Below are positions 50,775 through 59,262 of a stretch of 64,000 nt of DNA, in pieces. The stretch's first letter is position 1. Every line of letters begins with the position of its first letter. Made by a program: the position numbers and the translations under genes. The notes under the pieces were generated by a model. The model did not search any database. It was not told the origin of the DNA and saw only the letters and a list, made by a program, of their open reading frames with translations. The DNA is taken from positions 124,001 through 188,000 of the forward strand of contig JAEXUW010000021.1 of the NCBI GenBank assembly GCA_023439835.1, in the 5' to 3' direction. The DNA is from Bacillota bacterium (GTDB lineage: Bacteria; Bacillota; Clostridia; Oscillospirales; Ruminococcaceae).

Positions 50775-51434
50775 TTATTCCAAAAGTGCATATCGCATTT
50801 GGCTTAGAAGTTTTTTTTCGCGTCTGGATACCTGAACCTGCGTCATTTCAAGTTCTCTTGCGGTTTCAGTCTGCGTTTTATTTGAGAAATATCGAAGATA
50901 TATGAGCTTTCTGTCCTTTGCGTCAAGCTCATGCATAACCTGCTTTAGCGAAAGAAGGTCTGAGATTTCAGCGTCGGGTGCTTCCACTGGAATATCTGTC
51001 TGCCCCATAGAATCGTCGAGTGTTTCTGTCAGGCTTATTAGGGGAAGACTTACACCGAGAGCTTCAACTATATCAGACTCATCTTTTTCTGTGAGACGAG
51101 CAAGCTCAGATATGGTCGGCTCTCGCCCTTCTTTAAGAAGATACTGCTCTCGAATTCTAGTTACCTTCATAGAAAGCTCTTTTGTGCTTCGGCTGACCTT
51201 GATTGCACCGCCGTCTCGGAACAGGCGCTTAATTTCACCTAGTATTACCGGAACAGCATAGGTTGAAAAGCGAACGCCTCTGTTCTCATCAAATCCCTTT
51301 GCCGCCTTTAAAAGACCGATACAGCCAGCACCGTAAAGATCGTCATATTCTATTCCGCGCCCTCTGAAGCGATTCGCACATAAGTGAACAAGCCCTAAAT
51401 TTTCTTCAATAAAAGAATCGTTATAGCTAATCAT
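50775..51434 (-). CDS. sigF: Sporulation sigma factor F
   Basis: The first forespore-specific sigma factor, 219 residues. Region 2 reads LVHLCANRFRGRGIEYDDLYG and GVRFSTYAVPVILGEIKR. Region 4 has the HTH SNKTQTETARELEMTQVQVS. The N-terminal NLGLVH and the mid-region EIKRLFRDGG are typical of the SigF/SigG/SigB group. It overlaps spoIIAB by eight bases. Held inactive by SpoIIAB and freed by SpoIIAA. Confidence 0.96.
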   Translation of the reverse strand: MISYNDSFIEENLGLVHLCANRFRGRGIEYDDLYGAGCIGLLKAAKGFDENRGVRFSTYAVPVILGEIKRLFRDGGAIKVSRSTKELSMKVTRIREQYLLKEGREPTISELARLTEKDESDIVEALGVSLPLISLTETLDDSMGQTDIPVEAPDAEISDLLSLKQVMHELDAKDRKLIYLRYFSNKTQTETARELEMTQVQVSRREKKLLSQMRYALLE

Positions 51435-51873
51435 CTGACACCCTTCGTGATTTTATTTTTTTGGTAAGAACCACAGTTGTGCCTTTTCCTGTTTTGCTCC
51501 TGACAGTAAGCTTGTCCATAAAGCTTTCCATAACCGCAAAGCCAAGCCCCGCCCTTTCATCCTCGGGCGCGGTCGTGAACAAAGGCTCCATTGCCTTCTT
51601 GATATCAGGAATACCGCAACCGTAATCCTTGACTTTTATGTAAACCACATTGCCCTCTAGAATTCGTAGTGTAATGTCAATTTTTCCGACGGTCATGTTA
51701 TATGCGTGTACAATTGCATTTGTAACCGCCTCACTGACAGCGGTTTTTATGTCTGAAAGCTCGTCCACCTGCGGGTCAAGCTGTGAAACAAGCCCCGAAA
51801 CAGCAATTCTTGAAAAGCTTTCATTCGCCGATTTACTTAAAAAGGAAAGTCGGACTTCATTGATTATTTTCAT
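51427..51873 (-). CDS. spoIIAB: Anti-sigma F factor, serine kinase
   Basis: 148 residues, GHKL-type kinase that binds SigF and phosphorylates SpoIIAA. The N box is SEAVTNAIVHAYN (Glu48, Asn52), the G1 box KDYGCGIPD and the G2 region AGLGFAVMESFMD. The frame overlaps both neighbours, spoIIAA by 17 bases and sigF by eight, as in Bacillus. Confidence 0.96.
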   Translation of the reverse strand: MKIINEVRLSFLSKSANESFSRIAVSGLVSQLDPQVDELSDIKTAVSEAVTNAIVHAYNMTVGKIDITLRILEGNVVYIKVKDYGCGIPDIKKAMEPLFTTAPEDERAGLGFAVMESFMDKLTVRSKTGKGTTVVLTKKIKSRRVSDD

Positions 51874-52195
51874 TTTTAAAACCTGCCTTTGAATTTATTA
51901 TTGCCGCAATTTTATCAAGCCCCGCCAGCATCATTACCTTTTTTATTGATTGTGGCGGGTTTTGAATAATAACGCTTCCGCCAGTTTCCTGCATGATTTT
52001 GTATCTTCCCATAACAAGACCAATTCCCGAGCTGTCCATAAAAGTTACCGCTGAAAAATCAAGAACAATCTGCATCGGGCTGTTCTTTTCAATTTCTGAG
52101 TCTATCTGCGTTCTTATTCCCTTTGCTGTATGATGGTCAACCTCGCCGGAAATGTAAGCATAAAGAATTCTTTCGCTAATATCTGTTTTAACCAC
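51857..52195 (-). CDS. spoIIAA: Anti-anti-sigma F factor
   Basis: 112-residue STAS protein. The phosphorylated serine is in FMDSSGIGLVMGRY (about Ser56). It binds SpoIIAB and releases SigF. The start is a GTG at 52195 after AGGAGGG; the nearby ATG is in another frame. An AGGAATATA about 40 bases upstream resembles the -35 box of the sigma-H type, though the -10 is not clear. Confidence 0.95.
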   Translation of the reverse strand: MVKTDISERILYAYISGEVDHHTAKGIRTQIDSEIEKNSPMQIVLDFSAVTFMDSSGIGLVMGRYKIMQETGGSVIIQNPPQSIKKVMMLAGLDKIAAIINSKAGFKNENNQ

Positions 52196-52376
52196 ATTTT
52201 TCCCTCCTGAATTTTTAGTATTATTTTACATTTATATTCCTAAAATATGTGTCGAAATATAGGTGTTGTAAAAAATTTACAATTAAAAGCCGAGAAGTGC
52301 TTTACTTTCTCCTGTTGCATCTATTTCAATACCGCTTAACAGACAATTCGTCATAGTTGATAGTACAACTTAACAA

Positions 52377-52422
52377 TTATTTGTCGATTTGTATTGACAA
52401 ATAATATTACTCATAGTACAAT
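52377..52422 (+). promoter_or_regulatory. araR promoter with overlapping palindrome
   Basis: TTGACA (52394-52399), 17 bases, TACAAT (52417-52422). A perfect inverted repeat, TTATTTGTC (52377-52385) and GACAAATAA (52396-52404), overlaps the -35 box. Autorepression by AraR is a natural reading. Upstream, 52200-52375 contains nothing else I can support. Confidence 0.7.
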
Positions 52423-52455
52423 TAAAAAAAACACTAAGAAACAGAGGCCATAATT

Positions 52456-53532
52456 ATGGATGATTTTAAATATTTGATGATTGTGGATTGGGCAAAAAAT
52501 TATATTGCAAATGGTCATTTATCCCCGGGGGAGAGATTTTATTCCGAAAAAGAGTTGTGCGATATTCATAACGTAAGCAGGCAAACAGTGCGTCAGGCAT
52601 TAATGGTGCTTGAAAGTCAAGACATTATTTGGCGCAAGCGAGGTAGTGGCACTTTTGTTAAGGTCGCAAAAAACAGTGCGGTAAGGAATAATTATAACGT
52701 CGGTGTGATATCTACTTATTTCAGCGATTATATTTTTCCGAGCATTATTACAGGCATCGAAAAGGTTCTTAGCGCAAACAACGTCGGCATTCAGCTTTCA
52801 ATCACACATAACCAAGCTTTTGAGGAGTCTCAGGCACTAAAGGCTATGCTCACACAAAATGTACGGGGATTGATAATAGAGCCTTCGAAAAGTGCGCTTC
52901 CGAATCCGAATAATAATCTTTATGAGGAAATCAGATCGCTGAATATTCCAGTTGTATTTTTTAACGCAAAATATCCGTGGTCGGATTTTCCTTGTGTTGC
53001 AATGGATGATGTTATGGCGGGGCGCTTGCTTACCGATCATCTTTTTGATTTGGGACACAGAAAAATATCTGGTATTTTTGCGCTTGATGATATGCAAGGT
53101 CATAAGCGTTATCAAGGGTTTATGAACAGCTTTGAACATCACAGCATCTTTACGGCGGAGCAGAATGTTCTATGGTACTCCACAAGCGAAAAGAAAACAC
53201 TATTCACTTTATCAAGGGACAGAATTATTGCGCTGATTAAAAATTCTACCGCAATAGTTTGTTACAATGACAGTCTGGCGGTAAGCTTATTGGATTTTTG
53301 CAAAAAGGAAAACATAAAGGTTCCTGATGATTTATCTATCGTTGGAATTGACGATTCAAAGCTTGCTACTGTTTGTGAGGTTCCGCTAACAACAGTGCGC
53401 CACCCCCATAAGTTGCTTGGGGAGCAGACGGCGACCAAGCTGCTTGAAACGATAGCGAACCCCGCATTAATTCCTGATGATATATTGTTTACTCCTGAGC
53501 TTATAATAAGGAATTCTGCTATCAAAATATAG
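52456..53532 (+). CDS. araR: Arabinose repressor, GntR-HTH with LacI-type sensor domain
   Basis: 358 residues: an N-terminal GntR winged helix (about 1-75; SPGERFYSEKELCDIHNVSR and TVRQALMVLE) joined to a LacI/periplasmic-binding sensor (about 80-358; NYNVGVISTYFSDYIFPSII, SIVGIDDSKLATVCEVPLTT). This fusion and length are typical of AraR of Bacillus and Clostridium, which is released by L-arabinose. The arabinose genes follow directly, and an AraR-like operator lies before the transporter. First gene of the regulon. Confidence 0.9.
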   Translation: MDDFKYLMIVDWAKNYIANGHLSPGERFYSEKELCDIHNVSRQTVRQALMVLESQDIIWRKRGSGTFVKVAKNSAVRNNYNVGVISTYFSDYIFPSIITGIEKVLSANNVGIQLSITHNQAFEESQALKAMLTQNVRGLIIEPSKSALPNPNNNLYEEIRSLNIPVVFFNAKYPWSDFPCVAMDDVMAGRLLTDHLFDLGHRKISGIFALDDMQGHKRYQGFMNSFEHHSIFTAEQNVLWYSTSEKKTLFTLSRDRIIALIKNSTAIVCYNDSLAVSLLDFCKKENIKVPDDLSIVGIDDSKLATVCEVPLTTVRHPHKLLGEQTATKLLETIANPALIPDDILFTPELIIRNSAIKI

Positions 53533-53572
53533 TTATTTGCTCATTAAAATAGGTGTAATAGGAGAGCTGAAA

Positions 53573-54283
53573 ATGTATGATATTGAGAATCTACATATAA
53601 ATAAAAAAGAATGTAATATTGATGTTCAAAAAATAAGCATAGAAAAAATCGAACAATTCCTAAGAAGCGGAAATAAAGAAAAATGCAGTGAGCTATTGGA
53701 TTCATTTTTTGAGGATATCGGTAATGACAAGCTTGAGTCGCTTATGCTTCGGCTGTATATCACAATGGATATTTTTATATCTTGTAGGAGCTTTACAAGA
53801 GAACTCAACATACCAAATGAAGAGTTCACTCTTCGGTTCGGAAGTATTGATGATATTTCAGTGAAGGTCACCACACTGACTTCTACGTACAACTTCTTTT
53901 TGGATTTATTGGAGCAGTGTGTAATATGGCGCATCAAATACTCTCATGAAGAAAGAAATGATGTCATAAAAAAAGCAAAGGATTATATATTAAAGAACTA
54001 CGTTTGCGATTCGCTGACTTTAAAAAGTGTAGCGGCCGCAGTAAATCTAAGTCCTACATATTTCAGTTCAATATTCAAAAAAGATGTCGGTACAAATTTT
54101 GTCGATTACTTGACAAATGTGCGATTAGATAAGGCAAAAGAGCTTCTTTGTTGTTCATCAATGCGAATATGTGAAATTGCTTATAAGGTTGGTTTCAAAG
54201 ATTATCGTTACTTTAGTCAGATTTTTAAGAAGTATACAGGGCAGACCCCTCGTGAATTTAAAGGCAACAATATATCTACATAA
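53573..54283 (+). CDS. AraC family transcriptional regulator
   Basis: 236 residues. The C-terminal 100 residues are the double HTH of the AraC family: LKSVAAAVNLSPTYFSSIFK and ICEIAYKVGFKDYRYFSQIF, ending KKYTGQTPREF. The N-terminal 130 residues are helical and lack the cupin domain of AraC, so its signal is unknown. ATG at 53573 lies eight bases after GGAG. Placed between araR and the transporter genes, it probably activates them. Confidence 0.88.
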   Translation: MYDIENLHINKKECNIDVQKISIEKIEQFLRSGNKEKCSELLDSFFEDIGNDKLESLMLRLYITMDIFISCRSFTRELNIPNEEFTLRFGSIDDISVKVTTLTSTYNFFLDLLEQCVIWRIKYSHEERNDVIKKAKDYILKNYVCDSLTLKSVAAAVNLSPTYFSSIFKKDVGTNFVDYLTNVRLDKAKELLCCSSMRICEIAYKVGFKDYRYFSQIFKKYTGQTPREFKGNNIST

Positions 54284-54391
54284 GGCATTAGTTGCATTCA
54301 CCTTGAATAAAATTGTATTGTATTGCATTATTATTTGCATGGACTGATAACTCCGTAATATTTTAAACAAAGAGCCTAAAATATTCGGTAT

Positions 54392-54417
54392 AAATGTACG
54401 TACAAATATAATATAAT
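54392..54417 (+). promoter_or_regulatory. AraR-like operator and promoter of the transporter operon
   Basis: The 16 bases AAATGTACGTACAAAT (54392-54407) are a near-palindrome centred on CG and match the Bacillus AraR operator pattern ATTTGTACGTACAAAT in 14 of 16 positions. TATAAT occurs at 54407-54412 and again at 54412-54417, so the operator touches the -10 box. No good -35 is visible, which fits a promoter that needs an activator. Confidence 0.75.
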
Positions 54418-54469
54418 GTAAATACAAACTCGGGCCAAATAGTGACGAATAATTTTGGAGGTAATGCTT

Positions 54470-55435
54470 ATGTTTAGGAAAATTCTATCATTCGCAATGG
54501 CTGCTGCTCTTTGTTTAGTGGCAGTAGGTTGCAAAGACTCTGGGGGAAATAAGGACGGTTTGATTAAGGTTGGTATCATTAATAACGACCCTAACGAATC
54601 AGGCTATCGTACTGCAAATGACAAAGACATGAAGAACACTTTCACTAAGGAAAACGGCTATAATGCTTCATTCGCTTACAGCCTCAAAAATGACGAACAA
54701 ATTGCTGCCGCACAGAAGTTTATTCAGGATGATGTTGATTATCTTCTTCTTTCAGCAGCAGACACAGCCGGTTGGGATTCTGTTCTTAAAGACGCTCAGA
54801 AAGCCGGAATTAAAGTAATTTTGTTTGACCGAACAATTGATGCTGATTCAAGCCTTTATGAAGCTTCAATCGTATCTGACATGGCTAAAGAAGGCGAAAC
54901 AGCAGTTACCTGGCTAAAGGGGCAGAACCTCAGTGAGTACAAAGTCATTCACTTACAGGGCGTTATGGGCTCAGCTGCACAGAAGGGCCGTTCAGGCGCA
55001 CTCAACGATGCTGCTTCTTCACTTGGATGGAAGCTTGTTACACAGCAGACAGCTGAATGGAACGCAGAAAAGGCTCAGCAGATTGTTCAGTCTGTAATCG
55101 ACTCAGGCGAAAAGTTCAACGTAATCTATGCCGAAAATGATGATATGGCTAAGGGTGCAGTAGCTGCTCTTGATAAGGCTAATATTTCTCACGGTGTCGG
55201 CAAAGACGTAATCATCATGGGATTTGACTGCAATAAGTGGGCACTTGAAGAGCTTCTTGCTCAGAACTGGAACTACAACGGTCAGTGCAATCCTTTCCAG
55301 GCTTCATACATAAACACAATTATTAAGGACCTTGAGAACGGCAAGAAACCCGCTACAAAGGTTATTATAATGGACGAAAAGGGCTTTGATGCAACTACAA
55401 TTACTCAGGCTGATGTTGATAAATACGGCATCTAA
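54470..55435 (+). CDS. Sugar-binding lipoprotein of a CUT2 ABC transporter
   Basis: 321 residues. A signal peptide with lipobox LVAVGC gives a lipidated Cys near residue 20. The mature part is a periplasmic-binding type I fold (IKVGIINNDPNESGYRTAN, DYLLLSAADTAGWDS, VIYAENDDMAKGAVAAL), nearest to YtfQ, the galactofuranose-binding protein. Furanose sugars such as L-arabinofuranose are likely, given the neighbours. ATG at 54470 lies eight bases after GGAGG. Confidence 0.9.
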   Translation: MFRKILSFAMAAALCLVAVGCKDSGGNKDGLIKVGIINNDPNESGYRTANDKDMKNTFTKENGYNASFAYSLKNDEQIAAAQKFIQDDVDYLLLSAADTAGWDSVLKDAQKAGIKVILFDRTIDADSSLYEASIVSDMAKEGETAVTWLKGQNLSEYKVIHLQGVMGSAAQKGRSGALNDAASSLGWKLVTQQTAEWNAEKAQQIVQSVIDSGEKFNVIYAENDDMAKGAVAALDKANISHGVGKDVIIMGFDCNKWALEELLAQNWNYNGQCNPFQASYINTIIKDLENGKKPATKVIIMDEKGFDATTITQADVDKYGI

Positions 55436-55542
55436 TAACTTGTAATAGTCTATGTAATCGCGGTGCGGCGTATATGGATAAATCCGTACGCTTCACCGCA
55501 ATTTTTATTTACAAATATACTTTTTTAGGAGGTGAATCCACT

Positions 55543-57060
55543 GTGCGAGAGGGTGCAATATTGGAAATGAGGAATATATTCAAATCATTTCCCGGCGTGC
55601 GTGCCTTACAAAACGTGGACTTTACACTGTGTGAAGGCGAAATTCATGCACTGATGGGTGAGAATGGTGCCGGAAAATCAACTTTGATTAAGGTTTTGAC
55701 AGGTGTGCACCCAAAAGATTCAGGACAGATTAGTCTAAGCGGGCACAGTAAGGCGGTGTCAATAAAATCACCTCAAGATGCACAGAAGCTCGGTATCAGC
55801 ACTGTCTATCAAGAAATCACACTTTGCCCAAATCTTTCTGTTGCTGAGAATATGTACATAGGCCGTACAAAAGGCATACTTCAAAATTGGAAAAAGATGT
55901 ACGAAGGCGCAGAGAAAATTCTGAAGTCACTTGACATACCCGCAAAGCCGACACAACAGCTTGCAAGCTGTTCAATTGCCGTTCAGCAAATGGTTGCTAT
56001 TGCTCGTGCCGTTGATATGGACTGTAAAGTGCTGATTTTAGATGAACCGACTTCTTCTCTTGACGAACAGGAGGTTGGAAAGCTCTTTACTTTAATGCGT
56101 GATTTAAAGGCGAAGGGCGTTGGAATAGTTTTTGTCACTCACTTTTTGGATCAGGTGTATGAGGTATGTGACAAAATTACTGTTTTGCGTGACGGAAAGC
56201 TAGTCGGCGAATATGAAATAAAGGATATGCCACGTGTTCAGCTTGTTTCCAAAATGCTTGGAAAGGATTTAGACGACCTTTCTGCCATTCATAATGAAAG
56301 CACTTCTTTTGAAAACGATGAGAACAACACACCGGTTTTGGAGGCTGAGGAGCTTTCTAGCGTGTCAGGAATAAAGCCGTTTGATTTTTGTGTTCGCAAA
56401 GGTGAAGTTACCGGCTTTACCGGTTTGCTTGGTTCGGGCAGAAGTGAATGCGTGCGTGCACTTTTTGGGGCTGATAAAGTTATCAGCGGTACAGTAAAGA
56501 CCAGTGGTAAGAAGGTTAAAATTACAAAGCCGATTGACGCAATGAGGCAAGGCATTGGCTATCTTCCTGAAGACAGAAAGCAGGACGGTATTATTGGCGA
56601 TCTTTCTGTGAGAGAGAATATTATTTTAGCACTACAGGTCAAAAAGGGGTTTTTCAGACCCTTCACAAAGGCTGAGGCAAATGCCTTTGCTGATGAATAC
56701 ATAAAGCTCTTAGGCATTAAAACAGCATCCGCAGACACACCGATTAAGTCACTTTCGGGTGGAAATCAGCAAAAGGTTATACTTGCCCGCTGGTTGCTTA
56801 CACATCCGAAATATCTTATTCTTGACGAGCCTACACGAGGAATCGACGTAGGAACAAAGATTGATATTCAAAAGTTGGTGCTTAAACTTGCTTCAGAAGG
56901 AATGAGCATAACATTCATATCTTCTGAAATTGATGAAATGCTTCGCACATGCTCACGCCTTATAGTTATGAGAGATCGCAAGGTTGTTGGTGAGCTTTCG
57001 GGCGAGGATTTGACTCAAAATATGATTATGAATACAATAGCAGGAGGTGACGATAAATAA
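55543..57060 (+). CDS. Tandem ABC ATPase of a CUT2 sugar transporter (YtfR/AraG-like)
   Basis: 505 residues with two ATPase halves. The first has GENGAGKST and VLILDEPTSSLD, with ISTVYQEITL between. The second has the degenerate Walker A GLLGSGRSE that is normal in this family, the signature LSGGNQQKV and YLILDEPTRGIDVG. It energises both permeases downstream. The start is a GTG at 55543 seven bases after AGGAGGTGA; the longer frame is not supported. The stop overlaps the next ATG by one base. Confidence 0.93.
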   Translation: MREGAILEMRNIFKSFPGVRALQNVDFTLCEGEIHALMGENGAGKSTLIKVLTGVHPKDSGQISLSGHSKAVSIKSPQDAQKLGISTVYQEITLCPNLSVAENMYIGRTKGILQNWKKMYEGAEKILKSLDIPAKPTQQLASCSIAVQQMVAIARAVDMDCKVLILDEPTSSLDEQEVGKLFTLMRDLKAKGVGIVFVTHFLDQVYEVCDKITVLRDGKLVGEYEIKDMPRVQLVSKMLGKDLDDLSAIHNESTSFENDENNTPVLEAEELSSVSGIKPFDFCVRKGEVTGFTGLLGSGRSECVRALFGADKVISGTVKTSGKKVKITKPIDAMRQGIGYLPEDRKQDGIIGDLSVRENIILALQVKKGFFRPFTKAEANAFADEYIKLLGIKTASADTPIKSLSGGNQQKVILARWLLTHPKYLILDEPTRGIDVGTKIDIQKLVLKLASEGMSITFISSEIDEMLRTCSRLIVMRDRKVVGELSGEDLTQNMIMNTIAGGDDK

Positions 57061-58160
57061 TGCTGTCACAAGGAACACAACTTCAAAAAATAAGTAGTTT
57101 TTTTCAGAAACTAATTAAACGGCAGGTATTTATTCCGATAGCAACATTATTGTTACTGGCATTGTTTAATTTTATAGCAGACCCGTCATTTTTTAGAATA
57201 ACACTCGGATACAACAGTTCGGGAAATCCAGTTTTTTCAGGTTATCTTATTACTATATTAGATTACGGTTCTGAGCTTGCTATTCTTGCAATCGGCATGA
57301 CATTAGTTACAGCAGCTTCCGGCGGACAGGATATTAGTGTCGGTGCCGCAATCGCTATAAGCGGAAGCGTAGTATTAAAGGTGCTTTGCGGTTCTGATTC
57401 TCGTCCCGAAACACTTCATGCGCCTATTATAGTTGCCTTTTTGGTAAGTTGCATAGTCGCTATGATGTTTGGTGCATTCAACGGAACACTTGTTGCCTTT
57501 TTCAAAATTCAACCTATGGTAGCGACTCTTATACTGTTTACTGCAGGGCGGTCAATCGCGGCATGGATAAACAACAACGAACTTCCCATAGTAAAAGACG
57601 CAACCTTTAGTTATTTTGGAAGTTTTATTCCGGGAATACCCATACCCACGCCTTTCTTTATAGCGATGTCATGTATGGTAGTAATATCGCTTGTGTTGCG
57701 CTTTACAAATCTCGGATTGTATTCTCAATCTGTCGGTATTAACGCTAAATCCTCACGTTTGAATGGGCTTAATCCAGCGTGGATTAAATTTCTGTCATTT
57801 GTAATATTAGGCTTGTGTGTTGCTGTTGCTGGATTTATCAAAGTCAGCCGTCTATCCTCGATAAACTACTCTGTAATCGCTAAGGATATTGAAATGGACG
57901 CAATTTTAGCGGTTGCACTGGGCGGAAACGCCTTGAGCGGCGGAAAGTTTAACATGAGCTCATCCATAATCGGCGCTTATGTTATTCAGTTTTTGACAAC
58001 AACACTTTATAAATTCGATGTTAAATCAGATGCGCTATCGGCATATAAAGCCGTGGTTGTAATAATTCTGGTTGTTCTCAGTGCGCCTATTGTAAGAAAC
58101 AAGATTTCTTCTTTATTTCAAATGCTGAAGCCTCGCCGTCTGAATAAGGAGGGGTGTTAG
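57060..58160 (+). CDS. CUT2 sugar transporter permease 1 (YtfT-like)
   Basis: 366 residues and about nine or ten membrane helices, with the BPD_transp_2 motif GMTLVTAASGGQDISVGAA and the C-terminal ALGGNALSGGKFNMSSS. The two-permease arrangement of this operon is that of the galactofuranose system YtfQRT-YjfF. Confidence 0.92.
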   Translation: MLSQGTQLQKISSFFQKLIKRQVFIPIATLLLLALFNFIADPSFFRITLGYNSSGNPVFSGYLITILDYGSELAILAIGMTLVTAASGGQDISVGAAIAISGSVVLKVLCGSDSRPETLHAPIIVAFLVSCIVAMMFGAFNGTLVAFFKIQPMVATLILFTAGRSIAAWINNNELPIVKDATFSYFGSFIPGIPIPTPFFIAMSCMVVISLVLRFTNLGLYSQSVGINAKSSRLNGLNPAWIKFLSFVILGLCVAVAGFIKVSRLSSINYSVIAKDIEMDAILAVALGGNALSGGKFNMSSSIIGAYVIQFLTTTLYKFDVKSDALSAYKAVVVIILVVLSAPIVRNKISSLFQMLKPRRLNKEGC

Positions 58161-58161
58161 T

Positions 58162-59256
58162 ATGTCGTTAATGAAAAAACTATCTTCGGTCAGGAACAGT
58201 ATCAAAGAAAAGTTCAAAAACATCACAGATACTAACCTGCTCCTCACAATCACTATCGTGGCTTTTCTATTAATGTATTTGGGGGCTATGATATTTCTTG
58301 GAAGCGGTTTTTTAAAGGCACAGACTCTATTCAATATATTGAATGCAAATGCCGCCTTGATAATTGTTTCCTGCGGAATGAGCTTGGTTATGATTACCGG
58401 GGGAATTGATATTTCTGTCGGTGGCGTTATGGCTTTAGTAAGCATGAGCTGTGCTGTTTTCCTTGATCATCACAACGGCAATGTTTTTACGGCAATTTTA
58501 ATATCTCTTGCTATCGGGCTTGCTTTCGGCTTAATTCAAGGCTACTTAATAGCATATCTTGAAATTCAGCCCTTTATCGTTACTCTAGCGGGAATGTTTT
58601 TTGCCCGTGGTATGACAACAATAGTTAATACAAATCCGTTTAATGTTCAGCATGAGGGGTTTGTGGCACTAAAGGAAGCTCGCATTATCATGCCTGGCAT
58701 GGGTTCAATTAATAAAGCGGGCAATTACGTTGATGCCTACATAGAAATAGGGGTAGTGGTTGCACTTCTTGTTGTGGCTGTACTATTTTTCTTGCTCAAA
58801 TGGTCAAAGATGGGACGAGAATTTTATGCAGTCGGCGGAAATAATCAAAGTTCTCTAATGCTAGGAGTCAACGTCAAGCGTACAAAATTCTATTCTCATC
58901 TTATCTGCGGGCTTTTGGCGGGAATAGGCGGATTTGTTTACTTTATGCATGTTGGCTCAGGCTCTGCATCACACGCAAGCGGTGCTGAGATGAATGCTAT
59001 TGCATCGTCGATTATCGGCGGCACAATGCTTACCGGTGGCGTGGGGAACATTATCGGTTCCTTCTTTGGTGTTCTTTCGCTAAGCACAATTCAAAATATT
59101 GTCGCCTCTGTCGGGCTTGATCAGGCATGGTGGACAGGAATAACAATCGCTGCAATGCTGTGCTTGTTCCTTATAATTCAAAGTGTTGTTATGTCACGTA
59201 AAAGTAAAGGTAATTTCTTAAAAAGCATAAAAAAAGTAATCCGCATTAAGGAGTGA
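58162..59256 (+). CDS. CUT2 sugar transporter permease 2 (YjfF-like)
   Basis: 364 residues and about nine or ten membrane helices. The motif GMSLVMITGGIDISVGGVM and the C-terminal IIGGTMLTGGVGNIIGS define the family. It starts two bases after the first permease. Only about one quarter of residues appear shared with its partner, so the channel is a heterodimer. Confidence 0.92.
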   Translation: MSLMKKLSSVRNSIKEKFKNITDTNLLLTITIVAFLLMYLGAMIFLGSGFLKAQTLFNILNANAALIIVSCGMSLVMITGGIDISVGGVMALVSMSCAVFLDHHNGNVFTAILISLAIGLAFGLIQGYLIAYLEIQPFIVTLAGMFFARGMTTIVNTNPFNVQHEGFVALKEARIIMPGMGSINKAGNYVDAYIEIGVVVALLVVAVLFFLLKWSKMGREFYAVGGNNQSSLMLGVNVKRTKFYSHLICGLLAGIGGFVYFMHVGSGSASHASGAEMNAIASSIIGGTMLTGGVGNIIGSFFGVLSLSTIQNIVASVGLDQAWWTGITIAAMLCLFLIIQSVVMSRKSKGNFLKSIKKVIRIKE

Positions 59257-59262
59257 CGTGTT

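Noticed and set aside
55474..55542. Start of the CUT2 ATPase at 55474
   Set aside because: The 23 codons before the GTG at 55543 run through the AGGAGGTGA ribosome binding site and resemble no ATPase N-terminus.
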